DNA from: Pseudoxanthomonas mexicana
Lineage (GTDB): Bacteria > Pseudomonadota > Gammaproteobacteria > Xanthomonadales > Xanthomonadaceae
NCBI RefSeq assembly: GCF_010093385.1
Contig: NZ_PDWV01000038.1
Coordinates: 1-39,910 of the forward strand
Reading direction: 5' to 3'
Length of the DNA stretch: 39,910 bases
Shown here: positions 14,100-22,837 of the stretch, in pieces
Layout of the letters: every line of letters begins with the position of its first letter
How positions within the stretch are numbered: position 1 is the first letter of the stretch
Program-made: the position numbers and the translations under genes
Notes under the pieces: model-generated
Database searches by the model: none
What the model was told of the DNA's origin: nothing
The model's input: only the letters and a program-made list of their open reading frames with translations

Positions 14100-16243
14100 T
14101 CGCGGCATTCTTGTCGCCATACGCGTTCCGAGGAGTGAGCGCGCCGTACTTGTGGGTCTTCTACAAGCTGCTATCTTCCATTGATGAGCCGATGGCGTTC
14201 CTGCTTTCCGCCGATTACCTGGAGCCGTGCGATAGTGCCGCGTTGAAAGGTAGGATGGAGCTCAGGCAGCATCGTCAGATCGAGCATGGTTATGGACTGC
14301 CGGACGCGGCGACTCTTGAGCGGCATCGTTTCTCGCTACTTGATCCCGAGCTAATGATGCGTCTACTGCCGCGTTTCGGTGGCAATCCTTTAGCTTTCTT
14401 CAAGGCTTTCTTGAGCGAAGATATTCCAGAGATAAGGCAAGCACTCGAGACTGCCTTGTCTTCACTTCCGGACGATATCGAGGTGATTCTCAGCTGGAGT
14501 AACTGTCCATCTCTAAGCGCAGTCGCCGCAGCGCGTGGAATTCCGGTAGCTCACCTGGAGGTGGGACCCCTTCGCGAGCCCCAGTACCGGCCGACTGCCT
14601 ACTTCGATTTTTCCGGTGTCAATGGCAATACGGAAGCCGCGCGGCGCTACGAGACTGATCCGAGCGTCTGGATGCAAGAGTTCGATGTTCCTGAGCTTCG
14701 TCGAGCGTTCTCATCGATGGAGTACAAGGAGCGCGGTCCCGGAAATCGCTTGGGCGTGGTGCTTCAGGTCGAGGATGATTCGAACCTAATTTCTTTCAGC
14801 AATGGCTTCGACAATGCAAGCCTGATTGCGAAGGCGTTGCTGGAGAGCTCGACCGAGTTACCCCTCATACGCAGTCACCCTGGTAGTAGGTTTCAAGTCA
14901 GGCAGGGAGTGGCGGAGCACGACTCTTCGGCTACCGTTTTGGACTTCCTCACGCAGTGCAAGAAGGTGGTTTGTGTGAACTCCAGCGTTGGCCTCGAAGC
15001 CCTCATGCTGGGGCTTGAGGTTGATGTCGAGGGGGATGCATCCTATGGATTCGTTGTCCGCGAAAAGGATCCTCAACAGCGCGCGCGCAAACTCGCCTAC
15101 TTTTTATTGGGCTATCTGGTCCCCTACTCACTGGTATTCTCAGCCGATTACATCCGCTTCCGTTTGGGTAAACCAGCGGAGGCTGAGATCGCTGCCATGC
15201 ACCTCCGGGGTCATGGGCTGGAGCAGGATACAGACAGTGCTAAGGTCGATATACGCGAAGCGCTTCGCCATATGGCGAGACTGCGGATAGAGAGTGCGCG
15301 GGTGGACGCCGGAGCAGAAGAGGCCGGAGGTTCCCGAGATGAATGGCTGCTTTGCTATCGGGCACGAGCCGATGATGGGTATACAGATGACTTGCACATT
15401 CGGCCCTCCAGCTTGGTGAGGGACGGCGCGGCCAGTGTTGTGAGATTCGTATTGCCATCCGGATCTCGCCCCGAAGTCGTCCGCATCAGTGCACCAGCAC
15501 TCGCCGGTTGCAACACTCTGCGCGCGATGCGCTGGGGGTGGGGTGGTGATGCGCGCGCGGAGTTGTTACCACTCTTCGATACCCATCTTCGCCTGATCTC
15601 CGCGAGTTGCGCACATTTCCATGACGGCGAAGCAGTATCGTTGCTCAACGATGGCGGTGAGGTCTACTTCGAGTTCTCGGTTGACGATCTGTGGTCTTCC
15701 GGCACCGCCCGCGCTGGCCCAGGACACGGTATTCTGGAATTCTCGCTCTCTCACCAGAGTATGGGTTCTGCGATCGCACTTGAGCTTTACAGAATCAAGG
15801 AGGGCATCCTTGGCCAAGGCCGCCAGGTGGGCGAGGCTTCTATGCGCGATGAGCTCCATCGGGACATCGATGAGCTCTCGTCGCGATTGCAGCACCGCTC
15901 GAGCGAGATAGCGCTGACCCGGGCCGAGCTTCTCGAAAGCATTCATGACCAGTCAGTTCGTCTGAACGATCTGTCGGCTTTGGTAGAGAAGATGGGTCGC
16001 TCTTTCGAGCCCCTGGCAGAAGTCCAAGCGAACCAGGCAGATAGGCTGGCCGACATGGCAGCGAGGATTGATGGGGGAGTGGCGTTGTTGCTTGAAGCAC
16101 AGGGCCTTCTGAAGAAAGAGTTGGGGGATCAGGCGGAAGCGTTAGGGAGAGCAAATGCAAGCATAGATGAAATGAAGCGCGTCTCGGAAATGACTTGGAG
16201 GCAGAAGTACTTGGCCAAGCGGACCAAGGGGAGGCAAGCATGA
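14096..16243 (+). CDS. GT99-like (Kdo-transferase-type) protein with C-terminal coiled coil
   Basis: A 715-residue three-part protein. Part 1 (about 1-375) resembles GT99/capsule Kdo-transferase modules: HLEVGPLREPQYRP with TAYFDFSGVNGNT (153-179), then LIRSHPGSRF (257-266) and VNSSVGLEALMLG with GDASYGF (294-319). Part 2 (about 415-570) is beta-rich and unrecognised. Part 3 (about 580-700) is heptad-like coiled coil ending in a basic tail (WRQKYLAKRTKGRQ). By analogy with WbbB of Klebsiella O12 and with WbdD, it may cap the O chain and measure its length. The GTG at 14096 overlaps the wzt TGA; no internal start would keep the domain intact. Family placement is from memory of motifs, the ruler role is inference. 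Confidence 0.7.
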   Translation: MIAAFLSPYAFRGVSAPYLWVFYKLLSSIDEPMAFLLSADYLEPCDSAALKGRMELRQHRQIEHGYGLPDAATLERHRFSLLDPELMMRLLPRFGGNPLAFFKAFLSEDIPEIRQALETALSSLPDDIEVILSWSNCPSLSAVAAARGIPVAHLEVGPLREPQYRPTAYFDFSGVNGNTEAARRYETDPSVWMQEFDVPELRRAFSSMEYKERGPGNRLGVVLQVEDDSNLISFSNGFDNASLIAKALLESSTELPLIRSHPGSRFQVRQGVAEHDSSATVLDFLTQCKKVVCVNSSVGLEALMLGLEVDVEGDASYGFVVREKDPQQRARKLAYFLLGYLVPYSLVFSADYIRFRLGKPAEAEIAAMHLRGHGLEQDTDSAKVDIREALRHMARLRIESARVDAGAEEAGGSRDEWLLCYRARADDGYTDDLHIRPSSLVRDGAASVVRFVLPSGSRPEVVRISAPALAGCNTLRAMRWGWGGDARAELLPLFDTHLRLISASCAHFHDGEAVSLLNDGGEVYFEFSVDDLWSSGTARAGPGHGILEFSLSHQSMGSAIALELYRIKEGILGQGRQVGEASMRDELHRDIDELSSRLQHRSSEIALTRAELLESIHDQSVRLNDLSALVEKMGRSFEPLAEVQANQADRLADMAARIDGGVALLLEAQGLLKKELGDQAEALGRANASIDEMKRVSEMTWRQKYLAKRTKGRQA

Positions 16244-18981
16244 TCATCGATCGCCTCAAGCAAAGCCGGTTCCGCAACTTGTTCCGCCGTTTGGCGTTGA
16301 GTAACCCTTGGCGCGTACTGCCTACCGTTCTGAAGATTCGCCTCATTGCCTGCAGCCCGCTGCTAGACCCCGACTGGGTTGGCCAAGTAACGGGATTTCA
16401 AGGAGGGCGACGGGAGCTTGCGAAGGCCTTGGTTAGTGATTCGCTGTCAGTGGCTTCGCCATTGCTGGGCTTGGATTGGTACAGGTCACGCTACGGCCTA
16501 GATGCCACGGCAGGTGAGGCACTCCTCCACTACTGGTTTGTTGGAGACTACATCGGACTCAGGCCCCATCCATGGTTCGATCCAGTAGCTGCGCGCCTGT
16601 CAAACGCACGTAGGCGGCCAACCCTCAAGGCCGTTCTGGCGCAATATCTTTCCAACTGGAGGGAATTCAATGCTCCACATGCACTTTTCGATCAGGTGTT
16701 CTATCTGACGCACAACGATGACGTGAGGGAGGGTGGATTCAACCCCCTCATTCATTTCGTGCTGTACGGTGAACAGGAAGGTCGCCGGCCGAACGAGTAC
16801 TTTGATCCGGCTTGGTACAGGTCCGCCAATCCTGATGTGGCGAGTTCGGGCATGGCGCCATCTTTGCACTTCGGCCTTTACGGAGCTGCTGAGGGCCGTA
16901 GCCCGGGACCGGATTTCGACTCCTTCGGGTATGTGGTCGCCTTGGGGCGCTCATCGCTTGGCGGATGGGATCCTCTCTCCCATTATCTGGTCATTGGAAG
17001 ACCAGGGGGCATCCGACATCTGAAGCGAGACTTAAGTGTGGGCCGATTGACAGGACAGGTGGATGGCGTTGTGAAACGACCTCCGCACGCACCGGTCGAT
17101 GTCATCGTTCCCGTATATCGCGGGCTAGAAGAGACGCGAACCTGTATTGAATCGGTGCTGGACAGCGTGCCTCAGAACATGCTTCGCCTACATATCTACA
17201 ATGATGCATCGCCCGAGCCTGAGATCACGGAATTCTTGCGTGCGTTGGTGGTGGAGAATGATCGACTGATCTATGTGGAGAATGATGAGAACCTCGGTTT
17301 CGTAAAGACGGTCAACAAGGCGATGAAGTCCGCCTTGCTTTTCCCGGATTTTGACAGCGTCATCTTGCTGAACAGCGATACGGAGGTTTCAGGTGACTGG
17401 GTTGCGAGACTTCGAGGTCACGTGGACGCCAACAGCGATGTCGCCACCGTGACAGCCATGTCTAATAACGCAACCATATGCAGCTATCCGCAGTTGGGCG
17501 TCAATGTCGTTCCTGAGGGGGAGACGGCGGGAAGTATCGATTCGCTGGCGGCGGTCACCAATGCTGGGCTCAGCGTTGAGCTGCCGACCGGCGTTGGATT
17601 CTGCATGTTGATCACGGCTGAAGCATTGCGCAAAGTTGGATTGTTCGATGAGGAGGCTTTCGGCAAGGGCTACGGTGAGGAAGTCGACTTCTGCCAGCGG
17701 GCGATGCGCAATGGCATGAAGAACTTGCTTGCGCTCGATGTATACGTCAAGCATGCCGGGGAAGTCAGCTTCACCACCTCAAGCAAGCCGAGCAAACTGA
17801 TTGGCGAGGAGATCATTCGAGAGCGTTATCCCGAGTATGCAGGTGATGTGACCAATTTCGTGCGTGGTGACCCCGGTCTGCATGGACGGATCAGGCTAAC
17901 GTTTGCTCGATGGCGCGCCTTGGCCATTGATGTACGCGTCCTGTTCACCCATGCCTTGGGTGGGGGGACCGAGCGCCATGTGCAGGATGTGGCGCGCGCG
18001 ACTCCATCCGGGAGCAGGACGATCGTGATCCGCCCCGTGCAAGGTTATGCCCAGAGAATGAGGGTCGAGTGCCCCCATGTGACAGACGGATTCGCTGTAG
18101 AGGTGGATGTAGAGAACGCTCACGAGCTGTCCGGGTTGCTGTTGGCGATGGGCGCTGGACGCATCCAGATCCACCATGTACTTGGATTCAATGAGGTATT
18201 ACGCAAGGCGATCGCGATCTCGGGTCTCCCGTTTGACTTCGTGGCTCACGACTACTTCGTTGTTTGTCCGCAGGTAACGTTGACCGATGCGTCGGGGAAT
18301 TACTGTGGCGAGCCTGCACTCAAAGGTTGCGACGAGTGTATAAGCATGCGGCCCAGCCATGGTTCGAGCGATATTCGGAACTGGCGGATCCACAATGAAT
18401 GGCTGGTGCTCGGCGCGAGTGCTCTTGCAGCACCAAGTGAAGATTGCGCGTCACGGATGCAACGTTATTTCCGGCGCGCCTTCCAGGTCGCGCCGCACGA
18501 AGACTTGATGTCGCTGAGTACCTTTGACGTACCTGCCGGTAGTAGGACGAAGCGTCGGGTCGTGCTGTTCGGCGCCCTCGCGCCCCACAAGGGCAGGAGG
18601 CTGGTACTTGCATTGGCCGAAGAGGTGCTGAAAAGATCATTGCCTCTTGAGATCCATCTCATTGGCGATCCTCAAGGCGAGGTCCCGAGAAAACTGTCGC
18701 CGGTGTTCTCGAGTTCGGGCAGGTATGATGATTCGAAACTTGATGATCTCGTTGTCGAGGCGCAGCCAGACATCATCCTTTTTGCATCGCAGGCGCCGGA
18801 CACCTATTCATACACGCTGACGACGGCGCTCCGCTCCGGTGTCCCGATCGTTGCGACCCATCTGGGTGCGTTCATAGAACGATTGGCTGGGAACGACCTC
18901 CATAGGACTTTTCCTCCGACGATCTCGGCCGGATCGCTTGCTGACCTCTTGCTGTCGATTCCACGGGTGCAACGATCGTGA
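16240..18981 (+). CDS. Two-domain glycosyltransferase (GT2 + GT4) with N-terminal repeats
   Basis: A 913-residue cytoplasmic enzyme, probably the main O-chain polymerase. Residues 75-260 hold three or four copies of a motif like FDPAWYRSANPDV...LHFGLYGAAEGRSP, often seen in front of bacterial glycosyltransferases. Residues 285-515 form a GT2 domain: VDVIVPVYRG, NDASPEPEI, NDENLGFVKTVN, the metal-binding LLNSDTEV (377-383) and GYGEEVDFCQRA (477-488). Residues 570-913 are GT4-like: TERHVQDVARA, HVLGFNEVLRK, LFGALAPHKGRRL and SYTLTTALRSGVPIVATHLGAF. ATG 16240 overlaps the previous stop (ATGA), with AAGGGGAGG upstream. Sugar specificity cannot be told. Confidence 0.85.
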   Translation: MIIDRLKQSRFRNLFRRLALSNPWRVLPTVLKIRLIACSPLLDPDWVGQVTGFQGGRRELAKALVSDSLSVASPLLGLDWYRSRYGLDATAGEALLHYWFVGDYIGLRPHPWFDPVAARLSNARRRPTLKAVLAQYLSNWREFNAPHALFDQVFYLTHNDDVREGGFNPLIHFVLYGEQEGRRPNEYFDPAWYRSANPDVASSGMAPSLHFGLYGAAEGRSPGPDFDSFGYVVALGRSSLGGWDPLSHYLVIGRPGGIRHLKRDLSVGRLTGQVDGVVKRPPHAPVDVIVPVYRGLEETRTCIESVLDSVPQNMLRLHIYNDASPEPEITEFLRALVVENDRLIYVENDENLGFVKTVNKAMKSALLFPDFDSVILLNSDTEVSGDWVARLRGHVDANSDVATVTAMSNNATICSYPQLGVNVVPEGETAGSIDSLAAVTNAGLSVELPTGVGFCMLITAEALRKVGLFDEEAFGKGYGEEVDFCQRAMRNGMKNLLALDVYVKHAGEVSFTTSSKPSKLIGEEIIRERYPEYAGDVTNFVRGDPGLHGRIRLTFARWRALAIDVRVLFTHALGGGTERHVQDVARATPSGSRTIVIRPVQGYAQRMRVECPHVTDGFAVEVDVENAHELSGLLLAMGAGRIQIHHVLGFNEVLRKAIAISGLPFDFVAHDYFVVCPQVTLTDASGNYCGEPALKGCDECISMRPSHGSSDIRNWRIHNEWLVLGASALAAPSEDCASRMQRYFRRAFQVAPHEDLMSLSTFDVPAGSRTKRRVVLFGALAPHKGRRLVLALAEEVLKRSLPLEIHLIGDPQGEVPRKLSPVFSSSGRYDDSKLDDLVVEAQPDIILFASQAPDTYSYTLTTALRSGVPIVATHLGAFIERLAGNDLHRTFPPTISAGSLADLLLSIPRVQRS

Positions 18982-20021
18982 TCATGCGGATAGCCGTCAT
19001 CCCCGAGAAACTGGGAGGCGTTCTGTCGCCCTGTGGAACGATTCGACTGTCAACGTTCTTCGATGCGATTCGCGATGCGACACATGGTCGCTGGGACGTC
19101 CGTTACCTTGTCCCAGAGGAGGTCGAGGCATTCCAACCCCATGTCATCGTATGGCAGCGTGTGGCGCTGCCGACGTCGGGTGATGTCGCTGCGGTTGTGA
19201 AGGTCGCGAAGTCAGTCGGCGCGACCATGATCTACGATCTCGACGATAATCTGTTCGAGTTGGATGATCAGTTTGAGCGGCGCATGTACGCTGAGAAGCT
19301 CGAAGCTGTCCGAGCGTCGCTGCAGGTTGCCGACCAAGTGTGGTGCTCTACGCCCGACCTGGTTCGAAACTCGGCTGGCGTTTCCAGATCACCTCCACTG
19401 TTGATGCCCAACGCATTGGACCCCAGCTTGTGGGCGGAGCCAAGGGGCCCGGTCTTTGCGGGTGGTGCCGTGTCGAAGTTGCTTTACATGGGTACTCGAA
19501 CGCACGCTGCTGATCTTGATCTACTCAATCAAGCGATGGCCCTGCTTGAGCTGCGCTCACCGGGCCAGTACAAGTTGGATGTCATCGGCGTGTCCTCGCG
19601 CTATGACGAATTCCCCTGGCTCGAGGTGCTAACCATCCCCTCGTACGTGGGTGCTTCCTACCCTGCTTTTGTACACTGGATTTGTCGGCAAGGCGCTCGA
19701 AAGCTTGGGGTGGCTCCGTTGCTGCGTTCGCGATTCAATGATAGCAAGAGCAGTATCAAGGTGTTGGACTACGCCGCCCTCGGCATGCCTGCCTTGGTTT
19801 CTGATGTGCCGGCGTATTCTGCGCTTCGCGCCGACATAGATTGCCTGAAGACAGACAATTGTCCCGAGGCTTGGGCGACCAATATCGAGCGAGCCTGTAC
19901 GGATGGCGCATTGACCTCCAGGGTCTTGTCGAGCGCGATGAGTCTGATTGGCGAGCGAGTGTTCAGCGATGCAGTGAGCTTGCGCATAGATGCAATTGAT
20001 CGAGGATTGAGCGGAGCATGA
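18978..20021 (+). CDS. GT4-like glycosyltransferase
   Basis: A 347-residue GT-B fold protein without signal or membrane helix. The N-terminal half carries IYDLDDNLFELDDQFERRMY, an acidic motif common in a group of O-antigen GT4-like enzymes, then VWCSTPDLVRN. The C-terminal half has LLYMGTRTHAADLDLLNQAM (nucleotide-sugar domain start), and KSSIKVLDYAALGMPALVSDVPAYSAL, the usual acceptor/donor loop with a replaced E-x7-E motif. It begins at GTG 18978 overlapping the previous TGA, or at ATG 18984. It ends overlapping the next gene (ATGA). It presumably adds one sugar of the O-repeat or the adaptor; this is inference from position. Confidence 0.8.
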   Translation: MIMRIAVIPEKLGGVLSPCGTIRLSTFFDAIRDATHGRWDVRYLVPEEVEAFQPHVIVWQRVALPTSGDVAAVVKVAKSVGATMIYDLDDNLFELDDQFERRMYAEKLEAVRASLQVADQVWCSTPDLVRNSAGVSRSPPLLMPNALDPSLWAEPRGPVFAGGAVSKLLYMGTRTHAADLDLLNQAMALLELRSPGQYKLDVIGVSSRYDEFPWLEVLTIPSYVGASYPAFVHWICRQGARKLGVAPLLRSRFNDSKSSIKVLDYAALGMPALVSDVPAYSALRADIDCLKTDNCPEAWATNIERACTDGALTSRVLSSAMSLIGERVFSDAVSLRIDAIDRGLSGA

Positions 20022-21442
20022 GTCATCTACGAAAAGAAGCAGGATTTGCGATGCCGTTCATTCTTGGGGTGATCGTGCTGACGGGTGTCGTCGCAAGGAT
20101 CTACTCTTGGCCAGGGTTCGCGACGCACGACTCGCTATTCATCACCCGAGAGGCTCTCGAAGGTGAATACACGACTTATCATCCTCTCCTTAATGCGCTG
20201 CTTGTGAGATTCCTCGCGGTTCCGCTGGATTCTTACTGGCTCTACACCAGCTTGCAGATTGCTTGGTGCTGCGTGCTCCTGTACCAGTCGCTGAGGCACT
20301 CCCTCTATCACCAGGGCGCCAGCCTCTTGGGGTGTGTTGCCGTGGTGGCTTGGGCTGCATCACTCCATACACTGCTATATCTCGGTGTTGTTTGGAAAGA
20401 TGTGCCGATCGCATATAGCCTGGTGTTCATGGCAGCACTCGCTTACAGGATGAGAGTCGAACCGGAGTATCGAGCAACGTGGAAGGATGGCTTCTTCTTG
20501 GGCCTTTCCCTGTTCTTCTGCCTTGGCCTGCGTCACGGAATGATCTTCAACGCGGTATTGCTGCCCCTCTTGCTCGGCTGGCGCAGTGTGATTGCGCAAC
20601 GCAAGCTCTGGTTGCCGATTGTGCTGGCAATAGTAGGTTTTTCTGTTCTTCAGGCTGTTGGTGCGAGTAAGCTTGTGAGGAATGACAACGCGCATATGCT
20701 GCGATTGAAAGTCTCTGCCGTTTCGCAGCCATTTTTGGCAATAGTCACGAACAGGAATGGCTACATTTCCGACGATCATGAGTACGATCGTAGACTCGCG
20801 GTGCAGGCATTCGGCGCTGACTACGCCAAGGAGTTCACGCCAGACTACTTTCGGAACCACCTCGAGCCAATCTCGGAAGGCGAACTTGGCTACGTTTACC
20901 GGGCGATCCTGAAGCGCACCCCGAGGCTGTGTGTGAACAATTTTTCGCTCTGCGTATCATCACGGGTCCAGATGTTCCTGGGTACACTCCAGCCGTCGAC
21001 ATCATTCGGCGGCATGACGTTCTATGATCTCGGAACGTTCGAGGACTGCAGGCAAGTCTTCGGGATGGTTGAATCCCAATGTAGAGTGCTCGACCGGTTT
21101 GAGACGTCAGAGAAGCCCGCTTGGGCACCGGATATACAACGGAAAGTTCAGTCGGGCCTTGTGGAAACACGAAGTCCGTTGGTTCGCGCCATTTTCTGGA
21201 ATCTGCTGCCAGCACTACTTCTGCTCGTCGCTATGTTCTCGTTCGGACGGGCGTTTTCCCCCCTCTGGCTGGTGGCGGTGTTCTTCATCGCACAGATCGC
21301 GCTTCCATTCATGACGGCGATGGCCAACGATTTCCGGTACTACTACTTCTTGTTTCCCTTCGCCGTCGTCTTTGCGCCACCAGCGCTGCACCTGGCAGCG
21401 AAGGTGGTGGCTCGTGAGTCCGAGGCGAGGGTGGAGCCATGA
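20018..21442 (+). CDS. Multi-membrane GT-C-like glycosyltransferase
   Basis: A 474-residue integral membrane protein with roughly nine to ten hydrophobic helices and a large soluble loop (about 230-380) before the last three helices. The short first loop carries FATHDSLFITREALEG, where the acidic residue after the first helix fits the catalytic aspartate of GT-C enzymes, followed by YHPLLNALLVRFL and GVVWKDVPIAYSLVF. Such proteins use undecaprenyl-phosphate sugars in the periplasm. The next two genes encode a lipid-linked sugar synthase and a small flippase, so the three look like a Gtr-type decoration module in gtrC-B-A order. The exact family is not recognised; a side-branch glucosyl- or galactosyltransferase role is inferred. 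Confidence 0.75.
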   Translation: MSHLRKEAGFAMPFILGVIVLTGVVARIYSWPGFATHDSLFITREALEGEYTTYHPLLNALLVRFLAVPLDSYWLYTSLQIAWCCVLLYQSLRHSLYHQGASLLGCVAVVAWAASLHTLLYLGVVWKDVPIAYSLVFMAALAYRMRVEPEYRATWKDGFFLGLSLFFCLGLRHGMIFNAVLLPLLLGWRSVIAQRKLWLPIVLAIVGFSVLQAVGASKLVRNDNAHMLRLKVSAVSQPFLAIVTNRNGYISDDHEYDRRLAVQAFGADYAKEFTPDYFRNHLEPISEGELGYVYRAILKRTPRLCVNNFSLCVSSRVQMFLGTLQPSTSFGGMTFYDLGTFEDCRQVFGMVESQCRVLDRFETSEKPAWAPDIQRKVQSGLVETRSPLVRAIFWNLLPALLLLVAMFSFGRAFSPLWLVAVFFIAQIALPFMTAMANDFRYYYFLFPFAVVFAPPALHLAAKVVARESEARVEP

Positions 21443-22476
21443 ATGAACTCGCCGTTCAGGATGCTGTTGAGAGCCAGTCGGGGACTTCTTGCGTTGCAGT
21501 CGTCATCCCATGCTACCGGGTCACGCGGCACATCATGGGCGTCCTTTCCAAGATTGGAGACGAGGTTGACCTGATCTACTGTGTCGATGATGCTTGCCCG
21601 GACGGTAGTGCGGACTTCATAGAGCGGCATTGCGCCGACCGGCGCCTACGCGTCCTCAGGCACGCAGAAAACCAGGGCGTCGGAGGCGCGGTCCTGACAG
21701 GGTATGACCAGGCGGTGGCCGACGGAGCTTCCGTAATAGTCAAGATCGATGGCGATGGGCAAATGGATCCGCGACTGCTGATGGCGTTCGTCAATCCTAT
21801 CCTGCGTGGTGAGGCTGACTACACCAAGGGCAATCGCTTCTTTGACCTCAAGCGTATCCACGAAATGCCGAAGGTCCGTATCTTCGGCAATGCGATCCTC
21901 TCCCTGTTTACCAAGCTCTCGACCGGGTACTGGGATCTTTTCGATCCGACCAACGGATACACGGCTATCCACGCGAATGCGGCGAGGTTCGTGCCGCGGG
22001 AGAAGATCAGCAAGCGTTACTTCTTCGAGACCGACATGCTTTTCCGGTTGAGTATATTGCGCGCCGTGGTGGTGGATGTCCCGATGGATGCCAGTTATGG
22101 CGATGAAGAGAGTGGCTTGAAGATCAAGCAGATCGTCGGCGAATTCGCGGCCAAACACGCACGAAATCTTTTCAAGCGCATCGCGTATAACTACGTGTTG
22201 CGGGACTTGCCCCTCGCTTCGCTCCAGTTGTTCGTGGGGTTAGGTCTCCTGGCATTCGGCCTGATCTTCGGGTGCTGGCATTGGTGGATATCAGCGTCCA
22301 CTAATGTGGGCGCTACCACCGGGACTGTGATGATTCCTACGATGTCCCTGCTGGTGGGCATACAACTCGTCCTAGCGTTCCTTTCGTACGATATCGCGAA
22401 CGTGCCCCGACGCGTCATGCACACTCTTCTGGAGCAACGTTTGGCCGCGCTCGCGGTGAGGTCTTCTGATGAATGA
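21439..22476 (+). CDS. Undecaprenyl-phosphate glycosyltransferase, GtrB/DPM1-like
   Basis: A 345-residue GT2 enzyme that should load one sugar onto undecaprenyl phosphate on the cytoplasmic face. The catalytic domain (about 15-245) contains VAVVIPCYRV, CVDDACPDGSADFIE, the nucleotide-binding GVGGAVLTGYDQAV, the metal site KIDGDGQMDP and DPTNGYTAIHANA. YFFETDMLFRLSI and the substrate region DASYGDEESGLKI follow. Two membrane helices at about 255-275 and 295-315 anchor it, as in GtrB. ATG 21439 overlaps the previous stop and has GTGGAG upstream. Its eight-base overlap with the flippase gene supports joint expression. Confidence 0.87.
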   Translation: MNELAVQDAVESQSGTSCVAVVIPCYRVTRHIMGVLSKIGDEVDLIYCVDDACPDGSADFIERHCADRRLRVLRHAENQGVGGAVLTGYDQAVADGASVIVKIDGDGQMDPRLLMAFVNPILRGEADYTKGNRFFDLKRIHEMPKVRIFGNAILSLFTKLSTGYWDLFDPTNGYTAIHANAARFVPREKISKRYFFETDMLFRLSILRAVVVDVPMDASYGDEESGLKIKQIVGEFAAKHARNLFKRIAYNYVLRDLPLASLQLFVGLGLLAFGLIFGCWHWWISASTNVGATTGTVMIPTMSLLVGIQLVLAFLSYDIANVPRRVMHTLLEQRLAALAVRSSDE

Positions 22477-22837
22477 TCCGATCCGGATGGGGTGGGGGAC
22501 CGCGCTTCTGCTCGCGGCAACGCTCCTGCTGCTCAGCCTGGGGCAGATCCTGTTCAAATTGGCATCGAGGGGCGTCTCGTTCGGAGATCCCCGCAGCCTG
22601 TTGTCCCCGAGCCTGTTGTCCGGCCTGTTCGTTTACGGTTTGGCCACGATAATGTGGATTCTAGTACTCAAGAGACTACCGTTGTCGCTTGCCTTTCCGT
22701 TCTATGGGCTGACATTCTTGCTCGTGCCACTGCTAGCCCACTTCCTGATTGGCGAGAGGATCGGTTACCAGACCTTCCTTGGAGGTGGCATCATCATGTT
22801 CGGGGTTTTCGTAACGAGTTGGGGGAAGATCGCATGA
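22469..22837 (+). CDS. Small EamA/SMR-type flippase (GtrA/ArnE-like role)
   Basis: A 122-residue membrane protein with four helices. LSLGQILFKLASRGVSF in helix 1 and YGLATIMWILVLKRLPLSLAFPFYGLTFLLVPLL in helices 2-3 resemble ArnE/ArnF and other EamA/SMR-like transporters rather than a drug pump. Set between a lipid-linked sugar synthase and a methyltransferase, it most likely flips the undecaprenyl-phosphate sugar to the periplasmic side for the GT-C enzyme. The start codon lies inside the end of the preceding gene, and the stop overlaps the next start (ATGA). Confidence 0.82.
   Translation: MNDPIRMGWGTALLLAATLLLLSLGQILFKLASRGVSFGDPRSLLSPSLLSGLFVYGLATIMWILVLKRLPLSLAFPFYGLTFLLVPLLAHFLIGERIGYQTFLGGGIIMFGVFVTSWGKIA

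Noticed and set aside
22469-22837. Drug efflux role for the small four-helix protein in the O-antigen cluster
   Set aside because: Its sequence is closer to ArnE/ArnF-type transporters and it lies between lipid-linked sugar genes.
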